Below the pieces are notes generated by a model, which saw only the letters and a list, made by a program, of their open reading frames with translations, was not told the DNA's origin and did no database searches. This document shows positions 6,665-15,116 of a DNA stretch of 32,552 bases, one piece after another (within the stretch, counting starts at the first letter, position 1; the number at the start of each line of letters is the position of its first letter). Position numbers and translations under genes: made by a program. Origin of the DNA: Treponemataceae bacterium (GTDB lineage Bacteria > Spirochaetota > Spirochaetia > Treponematales > Treponemataceae); assembly GCA_024413635.1 (NCBI GenBank), contig JAKSTT010000009.1, positions 1 through 32,552 on the forward strand. The letters run 5' to 3'.

Positions 6665-8056
6665 TTATCTCTTGAGGTTCAGAACAGTATCCAGCAGCGT
6701 GTCTGCAGTCTGGATGGTCTTACTGTTGGCCTGGAAACCACGCTGGGTTACGATCATGTCGGTCATCTGTTCGGTCAGGTCAACGTTGGACATTTCAAGG
6801 GCACCGGAAAGCATGGTTCCTTTACCGGCAATACCGCTGGTGCTGATGTTGGCAAGACCTGAGTTGTTACTGGCCATGTAGGTATTGTTACCGGCTTTTT
6901 CAAGACCGCCCTGGTTGGTAAAGCTGGCCATTGCAATCTGTCCGATGGAACGGGTGGTACCGTTGTCATAAACACCGGTAATGATACCGCTGGCATCAAT
7001 CTTGAAGTTATCAAGATATCCCATGGTGTATCCATCCTGGTAGAATGCTTTGGTAGAGGAAGAAGAAGCACTCTGTGTAATGGTGTTCTTCATGGAACCG
7101 ATGGTACCTACGTTGATGTTCAAAGTCTGACGCAGCGGGTTTCCGTCTTCGTCAGGGTTTGCTCCGGGAACGGTAAAGCTTGCAGCAATGGCAATTTCAC
7201 CTTCCGGGTTAGAAACGTTTCCGGCAGAGTCGATGACAGAAGCAAGACGTCCGTAGTTATCAAAGGTAACGGTAAAGGTGTTTTCCATACCATCGGTACC
7301 GCCAAGACCAACGCGGGTCTGGGTTTCTGCAGCGTTTTCTGCATCTACGTTTACGGTAGCAGTCCACTGGTTGTCAGTGCCTGGTACACGGGTAAATGAT
7401 ACGGACAGCATGTGTTCATTACCAAAGCTGTCATAAATCTTGGTTTCAGTTCCCCAGGTACCTTTTACGATGTCTGCTTCAGAAGCGCCATCTGCAATAA
7501 GGGGAGTATTTTTATCAAGGTTACAGGCAAAGTTTACGTTCTGGGTAGCTTTTGCAGGGTCTTTTGATCCAATTGGAATAATCAGATCTTCAGTGGTACC
7601 TGCGGTATTGATTACCATTTCTCCGTTCAGCTCCTGAGCCATCCAGCCCTGTACTTTCATACCTGAAGCTGGATTAACCAGAGTACCGTCCATATCAACG
7701 CCAAAAGTACCGGCACGGCTGTAGAAAGTCTGTTCACCGTTTTTCAGTACGAAGAAACCGTTACCCTGAATGGCAAGGTCAGTAGAAACACCGGTGGTCT
7801 GCAGGTTACCCTGGTTAAAGATGGTATCTACAGAAGCAATGGTCATACCAAGACCAATTTCCTTAGGGTTTACACCACCAATCTGTTCAGTAGGAGCTGC
7901 AGCACCTGCAGTCTGCTGGCTGATCATATCCTGGAAGTTTACGCGTCCACGTTTGAAACCGGTAGTGTTAACATTTGAAATGTTGTTACCAATTACGTCC
8001 ATACGAGTCTGGTGATTCTGCATTCCCGAAACGCCAGCATAAAGTGATCTCATCAT
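6665..8056 (-). CDS. flgE: Flagellar hook protein FlgE
   Basis: FlgE polymerises into the hook that joins the periplasmic flagellar motor to the filament. The 463-residue protein has the N-terminal flagellar rod/hook signature ([34 protein letters not shown]), the [11 protein letters not shown] motif near residue 95, and the conserved C-terminal heptad region ending in [21 protein letters not shown]. Counting from the first Met, Lys165 lies in PIGSK and Cys178 in NFACNLD. These are the positions known in Treponema denticola to form the lysinoalanine cross-link that welds spirochaete hooks, so this hook is predicted to be cross-linked too. AGAGG precedes the ATG pair. It is last in flbB-fliK-flgD-flgE, 31 bp after flgD, and is followed by a hairpin and a terminator. 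Confidence 0.97.
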   Translation of the reverse strand: MMRSLYAGVSGMQNHQTRMDVIGNNISNVNTTGFKRGRVNFQDMISQQTAGAAAPTEQIGGVNPKEIGLGMTIASVDTIFNQGNLQTTGVSTDLAIQGNGFFVLKNGEQTFYSRAGTFGVDMDGTLVNPASGMKVQGWMAQELNGEMVINTAGTTEDLIIPIGSKDPAKATQNVNFACNLDKNTPLIADGASEADIVKGTWGTETKIYDSFGNEHMLSVSFTRVPGTDNQWTATVNVDAENAAETQTRVGLGGTDGMENTFTVTFDNYGRLASVIDSAGNVSNPEGEIAIAASFTVPGANPDEDGNPLRQTLNINVGTIGSMKNTITQSASSSSTKAFYQDGYTMGYLDNFKIDASGIITGVYDNGTTRSIGQIAMASFTNQGGLEKAGNNTYMASNNSGLANISTSGIAGKGTMLSGALEMSNVDLTEQMTDMIVTQRGFQANSKTIQTADTLLDTVLNLKR

Positions 8057-8087
8057 AATTCGTTACCTCTTCTCTATCGTGTCCGCG

Positions 8088-8537
8088 TTATTCTGCGTAA
8101 ACCTTTACAATTTTATCCATGCTGTACAGCATGCCGTTAACCTGTACCATTGGTTCTGCACCTCTGGTAGCTGCTTCTACATACCCGGTTACCTGTGCAC
8201 CGTTCATATCGATATCAACGGTTTTACCGATGGTGGTTGAAGCTTCCGATGACATAAGCATGTTTGCCATTCTGGTAAAACTGGTGCTCATGTTGGTCAT
8301 CTGTTCCAGTGAGGAGAACTGGGCCATCTGTGCAATGAACTCTGTGTTTTCCATAGGACTGGTGGGGTCCTGGTTGGAAAGCTGTGCAATGAGCAGTTTC
8401 AGGAAGTCATCTTTTCCCAGTTCATTACTGGTAGAACGTCCCAGTTCTGCAATGTTTTTGCTGTTCTGCAGGTTTACGGCGTTCTGTACTGCCAGCTGTT
8501 CCTGTGCACTCATTCTTGTATCAATGGTAGATGCCAT
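8088..8537 (-). CDS. flgD: Flagellar hook capping/assembly protein FlgD
   Basis: FlgD caps the growing hook and guides FlgE assembly. The 149-residue protein carries the family hallmark GKDDFLKLLIAQLSNQDP followed by PMENTEFIAQ at residues 41-70, then FSSLEQM. It is short: the larger C-terminal Ig/Tudor-like domains of enteric FlgD are reduced here to about 50 residues (IGKTVDIDMNGAQVTGYVEA and onward), as usual in spirochaetes. The start has AGAGG six bases upstream. It follows fliK by 21 bp and precedes flgE by 31 bp, the standard order. Confidence 0.95.
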   Translation of the reverse strand: MASTIDTRMSAQEQLAVQNAVNLQNSKNIAELGRSTSNELGKDDFLKLLIAQLSNQDPTSPMENTEFIAQMAQFSSLEQMTNMSTSFTRMANMLMSSEASTTIGKTVDIDMNGAQVTGYVEAATRGAEPMVQVNGMLYSMDKIVKVYAE

Positions 8538-8558
8538 GTTTTCCTCTTTTTTGATAGC

Positions 8559-9881
8559 TTACGCTACCAGATTTATATACGTTGTGCTGCCGGCACTGTC
8601 ATCCATATCAGCCATGGGCATGTTGTCCATGTAACTGTCTGCGGTATGGCGTGCAATGGCAGCATTCAGGTTTTCATATACACGGTCCTGATTTTCCGGA
8701 TACCCCTGCTGGTTGCTCCCTTGAGAACCAGTCCAGGTAAGGTCAAAACCGTTTGTGTCAAAACCGCTTGCAACAAAAGCCTGTTTCAGGTCATTCATAC
8801 TCTGCTTGAAGGCATCGTATGCTTCTTTTGATGCAACCACGATCTTTCCTGTAATCTGATTGTCGGATAATTCAAGATGAATCTTAACATTTCCCAGCTC
8901 TTCAGGATGCAAAATTAAATTGATGCTTCCTTTGTTATCGTTTTTCAGTACGATGGAGCCGGCTTTTACAAATTCATCGGCGTTGTTGCTGATTTCATCA
9001 GAAATCATGGTAGCAAAATCGTTGCTGGTAAGACCTGCTTCGATAGTTCCGGTATATGCTCCGGTCTGATTATCCTGAAAATACTGCTGTTCTGCGTTCT
9101 GTGCCAGGTTCAGTGACATTTCTGCCGAATGTTTTCCGTCAAACGAAGTCATGGTCACGGTTTTTCCGGCATCTGCTGTATCAGCAATGTCAGCAGTACG
9201 TTCATCAACAACAGAGATTGAGTCCATAATGGTACTGGTTTTCTTACCCTTTACAACCTTTTTTCCGGTTTCAAGGGATGACAGTTCATCAGATTCTGTT
9301 TTGATTTCAGTATGAGTATTCAGATCCTGCTGAAAAACCGGTTGTGACGGAACGGTAATGACAGCTGCCAGATTTTCCTGCATAACCAGGTCACTATTTT
9401 CAGTTGTCTCTGGTTCTTCCAGGTCTTCCGTAAAGCCCAGAAAGCGGTCTACAGCAGCATCAAAATCGGTTTCTGACTGTGCAGCAAATGCAATCTGCAC
9501 GCCGCTGTACAGCTGTCCTTCATCATCAAACGAAACTTCCAGTGAGAAAGGTTCCAGTTCTGCAACACCGGTCATCCGTGCCAGCTGATTTTCAAAAGCC
9601 ATCAGAGACTCATCTGTAACGGGTACCAGTTCTTCAGTTGCAGCAGCTTCTGAAACTTCTGTGGCAGCTTCAGCTTCTACCGGTTCTGCGGTTTGAGAAA
9701 TTGTTTGTGTCTGAGTGTTTCCATCCGTGGATTCTGCCTGAGCGGCACGCTCCATATAAGAGCTGAATGAAGTTTCAACCGGAACAGCGTTGCTCTTTCC
9801 CTGAGCCAGCTGCAAGCCGCTGTCTACCGACAGCAGATTAAGGGAATCCCCTTGTACCGGCTGAAAGTTCAATGGATACAT
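8559..9881 (-). CDS. fliK: Flagellar hook-length control protein FliK
   Basis: FliK measures hook length and switches export specificity. The 440-residue protein has the expected layout. The long N-terminal part (about 1-290) is of low complexity, rich in Glu, Thr, Ser and Ala and poorly conserved. The compact C-terminal Flg_hook domain spans about 300-375, with NLILHPEELGNVKIHLEL, the ITGKIVVAS strand and a Gln/Asn-rich tail. In treponemes this position was historically called tap1. GGAGG lies four to five bases before the ATG. It is 40 bp after flbB and immediately upstream of flgD, in line with a role in hook building. The very acidic N-terminus fits an exported ruler. Confidence 0.9.
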   Translation of the reverse strand: MYPLNFQPVQGDSLNLLSVDSGLQLAQGKSNAVPVETSFSSYMERAAQAESTDGNTQTQTISQTAEPVEAEAATEVSEAAATEELVPVTDESLMAFENQLARMTGVAELEPFSLEVSFDDEGQLYSGVQIAFAAQSETDFDAAVDRFLGFTEDLEEPETTENSDLVMQENLAAVITVPSQPVFQQDLNTHTEIKTESDELSSLETGKKVVKGKKTSTIMDSISVVDERTADIADTADAGKTVTMTSFDGKHSAEMSLNLAQNAEQQYFQDNQTGAYTGTIEAGLTSNDFATMISDEISNNADEFVKAGSIVLKNDNKGSINLILHPEELGNVKIHLELSDNQITGKIVVASKEAYDAFKQSMNDLKQAFVASGFDTNGFDLTWTGSQGSNQQGYPENQDRVYENLNAAIARHTADSYMDNMPMADMDDSAGSTTYINLVA

Positions 9882-9921
9882 TGGACCTCCAGTTAGTCAC
9901 TGCAAAGGTCCTGCGCTATCC

Positions 9922-10548
9922 TCAGTTATTCGGTTTATTTACCATTTTGCGCTGGATTCCGGCTACCCGGTCAGCGGGCATTAAAGAAAGCCAGTACGAA
10001 ACCTGAGAAGAACTTCCGGCAGCTTCTGCAATCTCATCACACTTGCGCAGGGTATCAATCATATCCTGATCATCCATGGCAAGAAGAATGGCAACTGCGT
10101 TAGCCGGCGCCATACTGTTTAAGTTTGACGCATTCTTTGCAATGTTTACTTCTCTATCATCGTACTTTTTCTGCATATTGTTGAATGTTTTTTCACGTTC
10201 TTCCTGAGATTCCCGGCGGTCTTCCAGTTCCTGGGCAACCTGCTGGTTCTGGGCCTCTAAGGACGCAATATCTGCTTCACGTTTATCAAGTTCCTGACTG
10301 CGGATTTCCAGTTCTGCCAGGCGTTTGCCCAGCCGTTCATTATCAAGGTCAAGAACCGTCAGGTTTCCGGTTTCGGCAATTACTTCTTCACGCTGCGGAG
10401 TCTTTCCCAGCAGGTCATAGAGAGGTGCAAACACCGTCTTTGCATGAATGACCCCAAGATAGTCAAACCAAAGAAGGGCGAGTAAAAATAAAATGATTAC
10501 CAGAAGGAGCATGACAACAGTCTTGCCGATAGTTTTTCCCAATCCCAC
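9922..10548 (-). CDS. flbB: Periplasmic flagellar collar protein FlbB
   Basis: This 208-residue protein has an N-terminal membrane helix (about residues 8-30), a long coiled coil (about 70-145, many Glu/Gln/Arg), and a C-terminal MotE/MgtE-N-like helical domain (APANAVAILLAMDDQDMIDTLRKCDEIAEAAG onward). This is the architecture of spirochaete FlbB, the base of the collar that helps recruit and place stators around the periplasmic motor. The position ahead of fliK-flgD-flgE matches the conserved spirochaete order. The start is GTG at 10548 with AGAGG six bases upstream; no closer ATG fits. A sigma70-type promoter is present just before it, so this gene begins the transcription unit here, whereas in other spirochaetes fliI/fliJ genes usually precede it. 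Confidence 0.88.
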   Translation of the reverse strand: MGLGKTIGKTVVMLLLVIILFLLALLWFDYLGVIHAKTVFAPLYDLLGKTPQREEVIAETGNLTVLDLDNERLGKRLAELEIRSQELDKREADIASLEAQNQQVAQELEDRRESQEEREKTFNNMQKKYDDREVNIAKNASNLNSMAPANAVAILLAMDDQDMIDTLRKCDEIAEAAGSSSQVSYWLSLMPADRVAGIQRKMVNKPNN

Positions 10549-10574
10549 AGTGAACCTCTTTTAATATCACTTAC

Positions 10575-10603
10575 AGTATACAGTACAAGCGTGAATATTT
10601 CAA
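10575..10603 (-). promoter_or_regulatory. Sigma70-type promoter of flbB-fliK-flgD-flgE
   Basis: On the minus strand TTGAAA (10598-10603) and TATACT (10575-10580) are separated by exactly 17 bp, a near-consensus housekeeping promoter. The predicted start point is about 10568, about 20 bases before the GTG start of flbB. No sigma28-like element was seen. Confidence 0.75.
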
Positions 10604-10611
10604 TTTTCCGT

Positions 10612-13491
10612 TCAGAGGGCGCCTGCCGAACATACCACACCGATATTCACTGCTGTCGGGCCACCCAGTGGATTAGGAGTAATTTCAACTTTAGCCCCCA
10701 GCTGGATTTTTGATGAAAACAGGGAACCATAGGGTACGCAGCATACAACGTAGGATTCCAGCGAATAGGATGGAACAAGCAGTGCATCTGCATACTTTCC
10801 TTCGGCCAGGTTCCGGGCAACATGGAAGATTTCCCCTGATTCAACCGGTGTCTGTACTTCTACCGTAGCACCAGCCTTTACGGTTACACGGTTGAAATAG
10901 CCGCCTGCCCACACTTCCTGGATTTCCCGTGAAAAGAGAATGACTTCACCAGTGGCATCAGCCAGCACATCGCGGAACTGAGACTGGGGCATCAGGGTCC
11001 CAGTCAGGGTTACCGGCAGATTGAGCGTATAGTAATCAGGATTGGTTACCGGAATCAGACGGGGTATCTGGACTGATGCCGAAAGTGCTCCGTTGTAATG
11101 CATTGGAGAGGTATCTGCGTCCCAGTAATTGACATACGTCCCATAGGGTATAACGGAGAACGTGATGCCTGCAGATTCATAGGGAGAGGCACCCAGCCGT
11201 TCGGTATATGCTAAGGTAGCTGCTCCGGTAACTCCATAGACCGTATACCGGTGCGAAAAATCGTTCAGCAGTTCCGGCATCACCGATACACCGGCAGCCC
11301 AGTTACGGCTTCCCAGATACCATTGGGTAGAAACCAGCAGATTGTTATACAGTTTGGAAGCAGGTTTCAGTTTTGAACCGGTAATCAAGGATAACAGCAT
11401 TTCTTCAAAATTCAGGTCAATCTTGGAACGGTAATACTGGCTGAAGGCAGACCAGTGGATACGGCCCATATCGCCGCTGACATTCAGGTTCAGGGTAACC
11501 TGGTCTACAATAGGAAAATAGCCGACACCTGCCATGAACCAGAAGGATTCAGCCGGATCAGAAGACAGCCAGCTGAGGCCGATACCGGGAAGTAATGCCA
11601 CGCTGTTGATGTTCGGTTCATAGGGATACAGCTCAAGAGGAACGATTTTGCCATGATCAAGATAGCCTAAGGGATTGTAACGGGTGACCGGGAACGTCAG
11701 GGTATCCGGTCCTGTTGCCGTAAGGGATTTTTCTGATACGGGAACCGTAGTGAGAGCAGTTGCAGTCCGTGGTAATACGTCATCATAAACCAGCTGCATG
11801 CCATCGGTTTTCTTACTGATGGCAGCCAGCTTGCCGGACGGAGTCACAACCGGCTCATATAATCCACCGGAAACTACTGCCTCATCAGTGGCAATACTCA
11901 TGGCATATCCCTGTTCCAGACGCTGTACCGTAATTTCTGCACTCTGAGGAACAGAATCTGCCATGGTGCGGCCTGCAACCGTCAGCGTCATGGCAGTACC
12001 GGTGCTGTCAGTTGCTTTCAGATACCGTGGCAGGACATTGTCCGGAAATGCAGCCTGATACTGCACGGAACCGGCAGCAGGACCACTGACGGCATACAGC
12101 GCAATCATCCAGTTTCCATACTCTTTTATCAGAAGGGCAGCAGTTCCGTCAGGTCCCTGGGTAACAGCATAGGGTTCCACATTTACCGGAAACTGCAGTT
12201 CCATCACCTGCCCGGTTCCATCAATGGAAGATACGGACAGGACGCTGGTATACCCTTTTGTCTTGAGTCCTGCAATGAGTGTTTTTCCCGTTCCGTCCTG
12301 CAGAAAGCCGGATACCCGCATATCATCAAAGGAAGCTATCGTCTTTCCGCTTTCTCTGGAAATGACACGGGTCCGGTACCGGTTTTCAAGATTTGGAGAA
12401 AGATCACTGATGGCATACCAGTTTCCGTCAAATGAAACGGTACAATGATTTACCGTACTTGATATATGCTGCCAGGTCTGCGGTTTTCCATAGGTACCGT
12501 CTGCCAGAAGTGGATAAAACAGCAGTTTTTTCTGCGTCAGGTCACACAGTGCAAGCCCCGGATTGTCTCCACCTACAGCCGTAAGATTACTGATTTTTCG
12601 GAGGGGTTCCTGCACGCCGGTTACAGAGGCGGTAAATCCATCTGCAAAGGTGAACTCCGGAATAGTGGCATAGAATTCATCCCATACATCAGACAGTGTT
12701 CTGCCGTATACCGATTTAAAGACACCTTCAGTAAACCTGAATTTGAAATGATTTGATTTTTGCCAGAACAACACATATTTTTCATTGCCGTAAGTATCCA
12801 GAATGTAGCGTGTAAACGCACCGCCAAAATAGTATGCCCAGTTTCCGATACTGGGAGCATCTCTGGTACCACCGGCTTCCTGCCACCGCGTTCCCTGGTC
12901 ATCGGCTTTAGCCTGGACAATGGTATGCAGCACATAGCCATTCTGTAAACGGCCATTCTGTGCCTCACTTTCTTTGGCTACAGCCCCACCTTCAGAAATA
13001 CCCTGATTGATGTTGAATACAGAAGACAGGTACAGTTTCCGCTGCAGGAACTGCATCAGCTTGTTGGAGGCAGGGTCTGTCATGGTAAGGGTAACATGGT
13101 GTATCAGTTCATGATACACCACAGAACGTAAGGTATCGTCAAAGGCAGAAAGGTCCAGGATGTCCGGAGTGGCATCATAAATGCAGATATGGTCATAGGG
13201 TTCGTTTACCCAATAGGCATTGGTATTCTGGGTGGCACCGGATACAACGACGCACAGCTGGTCTTTCGGTTCAATGCCCAGATCATGGTTTGCCTGCCGG
13301 TAGACGTCATCAATGAATGATGCAAGACGGACAGCAGTAGGTTCCTGGGCATCCTCATAGATGATTTCAAACCATTCAGTATGAATCACATGGGCTTTCC
13401 AGGGATGGAGCAGTTCCGATGCAAAGGAGGCGGAACAGAAAAGGACTGAGAGCAGTAATAAAGCGACACATTTTCTTATTCTGAAATTCAT
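10612..13491 (-). CDS. Large exported HExxH metallopeptidase-like protein
   Basis: The likely product is 959 residues, starting at ATG 13491, with a classic signal peptide (basic MNFRIRK, a Leu/Val-rich core, likely cleavage after ASFAS). The first domain (about 30-310) contains VVYHELIHH with His127, Glu128 and His131, and a downstream GISEGGA with Glu167 as probable third zinc ligand, which is a gluzincin-like arrangement. The middle (about 315-620) has short repeating strands typical of a beta-propeller. The C-terminal third alternates hydrophobic and polar residues and may be an outer-membrane barrel, though it does not end in Phe. The frame extends to 13587, but that part lacks signal-peptide character. 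A TATACT box sits six bases before 13491, so the mRNA may be leaderless. Its substrate is unknown. Confidence 0.75.
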   Translation of the reverse strand: MNFRIRKCVALLLLSVLFCSASFASELLHPWKAHVIHTEWFEIIYEDAQEPTAVRLASFIDDVYRQANHDLGIEPKDQLCVVVSGATQNTNAYWVNEPYDHICIYDATPDILDLSAFDDTLRSVVYHELIHHVTLTMTDPASNKLMQFLQRKLYLSSVFNINQGISEGGAVAKESEAQNGRLQNGYVLHTIVQAKADDQGTRWQEAGGTRDAPSIGNWAYYFGGAFTRYILDTYGNEKYVLFWQKSNHFKFRFTEGVFKSVYGRTLSDVWDEFYATIPEFTFADGFTASVTGVQEPLRKISNLTAVGGDNPGLALCDLTQKKLLFYPLLADGTYGKPQTWQHISSTVNHCTVSFDGNWYAISDLSPNLENRYRTRVISRESGKTIASFDDMRVSGFLQDGTGKTLIAGLKTKGYTSVLSVSSIDGTGQVMELQFPVNVEPYAVTQGPDGTAALLIKEYGNWMIALYAVSGPAAGSVQYQAAFPDNVLPRYLKATDSTGTAMTLTVAGRTMADSVPQSAEITVQRLEQGYAMSIATDEAVVSGGLYEPVVTPSGKLAAISKKTDGMQLVYDDVLPRTATALTTVPVSEKSLTATGPDTLTFPVTRYNPLGYLDHGKIVPLELYPYEPNINSVALLPGIGLSWLSSDPAESFWFMAGVGYFPIVDQVTLNLNVSGDMGRIHWSAFSQYYRSKIDLNFEEMLLSLITGSKLKPASKLYNNLLVSTQWYLGSRNWAAGVSVMPELLNDFSHRYTVYGVTGAATLAYTERLGASPYESAGITFSVIPYGTYVNYWDADTSPMHYNGALSASVQIPRLIPVTNPDYYTLNLPVTLTGTLMPQSQFRDVLADATGEVILFSREIQEVWAGGYFNRVTVKAGATVEVQTPVESGEIFHVARNLAEGKYADALLVPSYSLESYVVCCVPYGSLFSSKIQLGAKVEITPNPLGGPTAVNIGVVCSAGAL

Positions 13492-13497
13492 ATCCCA

Positions 13498-13503
13498 AGT
13501 ATA
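13498..13503 (-). promoter_or_regulatory. -10 box of the 13491 gene, probable leaderless promoter
   Basis: TATACT on the minus strand ends six bases before the ATG at 13491. The expected start point, about seven bases downstream, coincides with the A of the start codon. No good -35 hexamer is visible, only a T-rich stretch. Confidence 0.4.
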
Positions 13504-13530
13504 CCGCAAAAAAGTCTTTAAAAAAAAGAA

Positions 13531-13552
13531 ACCGGCCTTGAAAAAGACCGGT
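13531..13552 (-). terminator. Terminator of the fliG1-to-hexokinase unit
   Basis: On the minus strand ACCGGTCTT pairs with AAGGCCGGT (one U-G wobble) around a T-rich loop and is followed by TTCTTTTTTTT. It is the first strong terminator after the hexokinase stop, about 180 bases downstream of it and beyond the repeat element. Confidence 0.8.
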
Positions 13553-13563
13553 CTTAACCTATT

Positions 13564-13736
13564 CAGACGCCCGAAAGGGCCTGTCATTCAGAGTTGTCAA
13601 ACTCTTGAACCATCCGTGACAGGATGATTTCGGGTGTCTGCAAGGCGCCAAGTTGCGAGCAGCGCAGGCGGCCTTATGGCCGTTGAGCATGCGCAGCAAC
13701 TCGGGCAACGCAGCAGGCGCCCGAAAGAGCCTGTCA
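13564..13736 (-). repeat. Highly structured intergenic palindromic repeat
   Basis: Two nested palindromes lie side by side. The first (13564-13640) pairs CAGAC, CCCGAAA and CCTGTCA with TGACAGG, TTTCGGG and GTCTG, with an inner GAGTT/AACTC hairpin. The second (13651-13701) pairs AGTTGC with GCAACT, GCGCA with TGCGC and CGGCC with GGCCG. An 18-base direct repeat (17 matches) at 13569-13586 and 13719-13736 frames the element, and its last three bases supply the hexokinase stop codon. A related but degraded sequence lies at about 32459-32494, before glyS. It resembles REP/BIME-type dispersed repeats; strand is arbitrary. Confidence 0.7.
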
Positions 13737-15080
13737 CATGGCGCCAGCTACGGCAGAACCAAGAGTAATATCATTATCGATACTGAGGATTTCAAAGTAA
13801 ATATGGCGCTGGGCAGTCAGAACTTCGTTCAGATAACCGATGAGGCGGCTGTTCAGGTGGTGAGTCTTGTAGAAGGTAGTACCATCACAAACAATACCAA
13901 CCGGAAGGGCTGCACTATAACCTTTTCCACTCTTGATTACGGCAGCAGCCACCAGAGCTGCAGAAAGGCGTGCAGAACGTTCAATAACAGCGTCCAGCAG
14001 GGTTGCCATCATATCGGCATCTTCCTGGGTTCCTTTGGCAGCAACGGCACCCAGCAGGGTTTCAGCGTTCTTTGGAGCATACAGGAACTGGTCCAGGTTT
14101 TTCAGTTCAACTTTATCAAGGGCTTTGATGGCTGCAGCTACCGGTGCGGTAAAGAGCCCTTCTTCTGCAGCAGTCTTCAGGATAATACCGGCAACGGGTC
14201 CAAGATAGGCACCTGAACACATTTTTTCCATTACATACAGGCCGGGAGTGTTGGCAGTTTTATCAAATGCCAGGTCAAAGTCTGAACGCTGGATTTTGTT
14301 ATAGCGGCCGCTTTCACAAACGACAATTTCCGGTACCGGTGCCGGGTTACCTTTTGAGTCACGAAGAGAAGCAATCTTCTTTACTTCACCGGGTTCAATG
14401 TATGCAGTGTTCATACCGGTTCCCAGAATGAATCCTACATATGAGCTGTATGCGCGGCCTTCAGTGGCGTTGGAAGCACCGGCCAGAAGAGCAGCAGTGG
14501 TATCATTAAGCAGAGTGATTTTTTCAGGACGATCCCATCCGCGTGCAACCAGGGCATCAGACAGACAGGCTCCAACCAGCGAGCCTTCAACTTCTTTTGC
14601 CTTGATTTCTTTTGAGAAATGCAGAACCTGACCGTCACCGTCAGGAGTAATGTTCATGGCATAGGAGAAACAGAAACCGATGCGTTTAGCCTTGTTCTTC
14701 AGGTGGTCAAGATTTTTTGCAATGGCTTCAAAGAATTCTTTTTTAGGAAGTTCGCGTTCAATACCAGGCATTGAAGTTTTTTCAAGTTCAGAAATGGTTG
14801 CTTCACCATTGGCATCAAAGGTAACAAGACATGAACGGAAGTTGGTTCCGCCGGCATCAATTACGATAACACTGGTATTTTTTGGTGCTGATTCTGGTGG
14901 CAGTCCCCAGGTAGGAATCATATCTTCTGCGGCAGCCATGGTAGTAAGGTCGCCGGTACCTTCATCAAGACCTTTCTGCATATCATACAGAAGTCCTTCA
15001 ATAACGGTATTTACATCGTAAGCTGATGCTGCAAAACCGTGGCGTCCTAAGAAAGCACTGGCGGTCTGGTATACACTCAT
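13734..15080 (-). CDS. hxk: Hexokinase
   Basis: This 448-residue protein belongs to the eukaryote-like hexokinase family, which phosphorylates glucose with ATP at the entry of glycolysis. It has the phosphate-1 motif VIDAGGTNFR (residues 74-82), the sugar-binding and catalytic region with LLNDTTAALL (catalytic Asp193), and the phosphate-2 glycine motif GFILGTGMN near 217-224. The adenosine-binding glycine loop near the C-terminus is less clear. Length matches a single hexokinase unit, and treponemes carry such an enzyme. GGAGG lies six bases before the ATG. The stop codon is inside the border of a palindromic repeat, so the last residues (AVAGAM) may have been altered by its insertion. It is the last gene of the unit that begins at fliG1. 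Confidence 0.92.
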   Translation of the reverse strand: MSVYQTASAFLGRHGFAASAYDVNTVIEGLLYDMQKGLDEGTGDLTTMAAAEDMIPTWGLPPESAPKNTSVIVIDAGGTNFRSCLVTFDANGEATISELEKTSMPGIERELPKKEFFEAIAKNLDHLKNKAKRIGFCFSYAMNITPDGDGQVLHFSKEIKAKEVEGSLVGACLSDALVARGWDRPEKITLLNDTTAALLAGASNATEGRAYSSYVGFILGTGMNTAYIEPGEVKKIASLRDSKGNPAPVPEIVVCESGRYNKIQRSDFDLAFDKTANTPGLYVMEKMCSGAYLGPVAGIILKTAAEEGLFTAPVAAAIKALDKVELKNLDQFLYAPKNAETLLGAVAAKGTQEDADMMATLLDAVIERSARLSAALVAAAVIKSGKGYSAALPVGIVCDGTTFYKTHHLNSRLIGYLNEVLTAQRHIYFEILSIDNDITLGSAVAGAM

Positions 15081-15116
15081 GTTTTTCCTCCATACTGAAT
15101 AAGCATAAGTGCAGGC

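Noticed and set aside
12466-12756. Plus-strand frames within the large peptidase gene
   Set aside because: They lie antisense to a protein with a signal peptide and zinc motif, and have no start signals.
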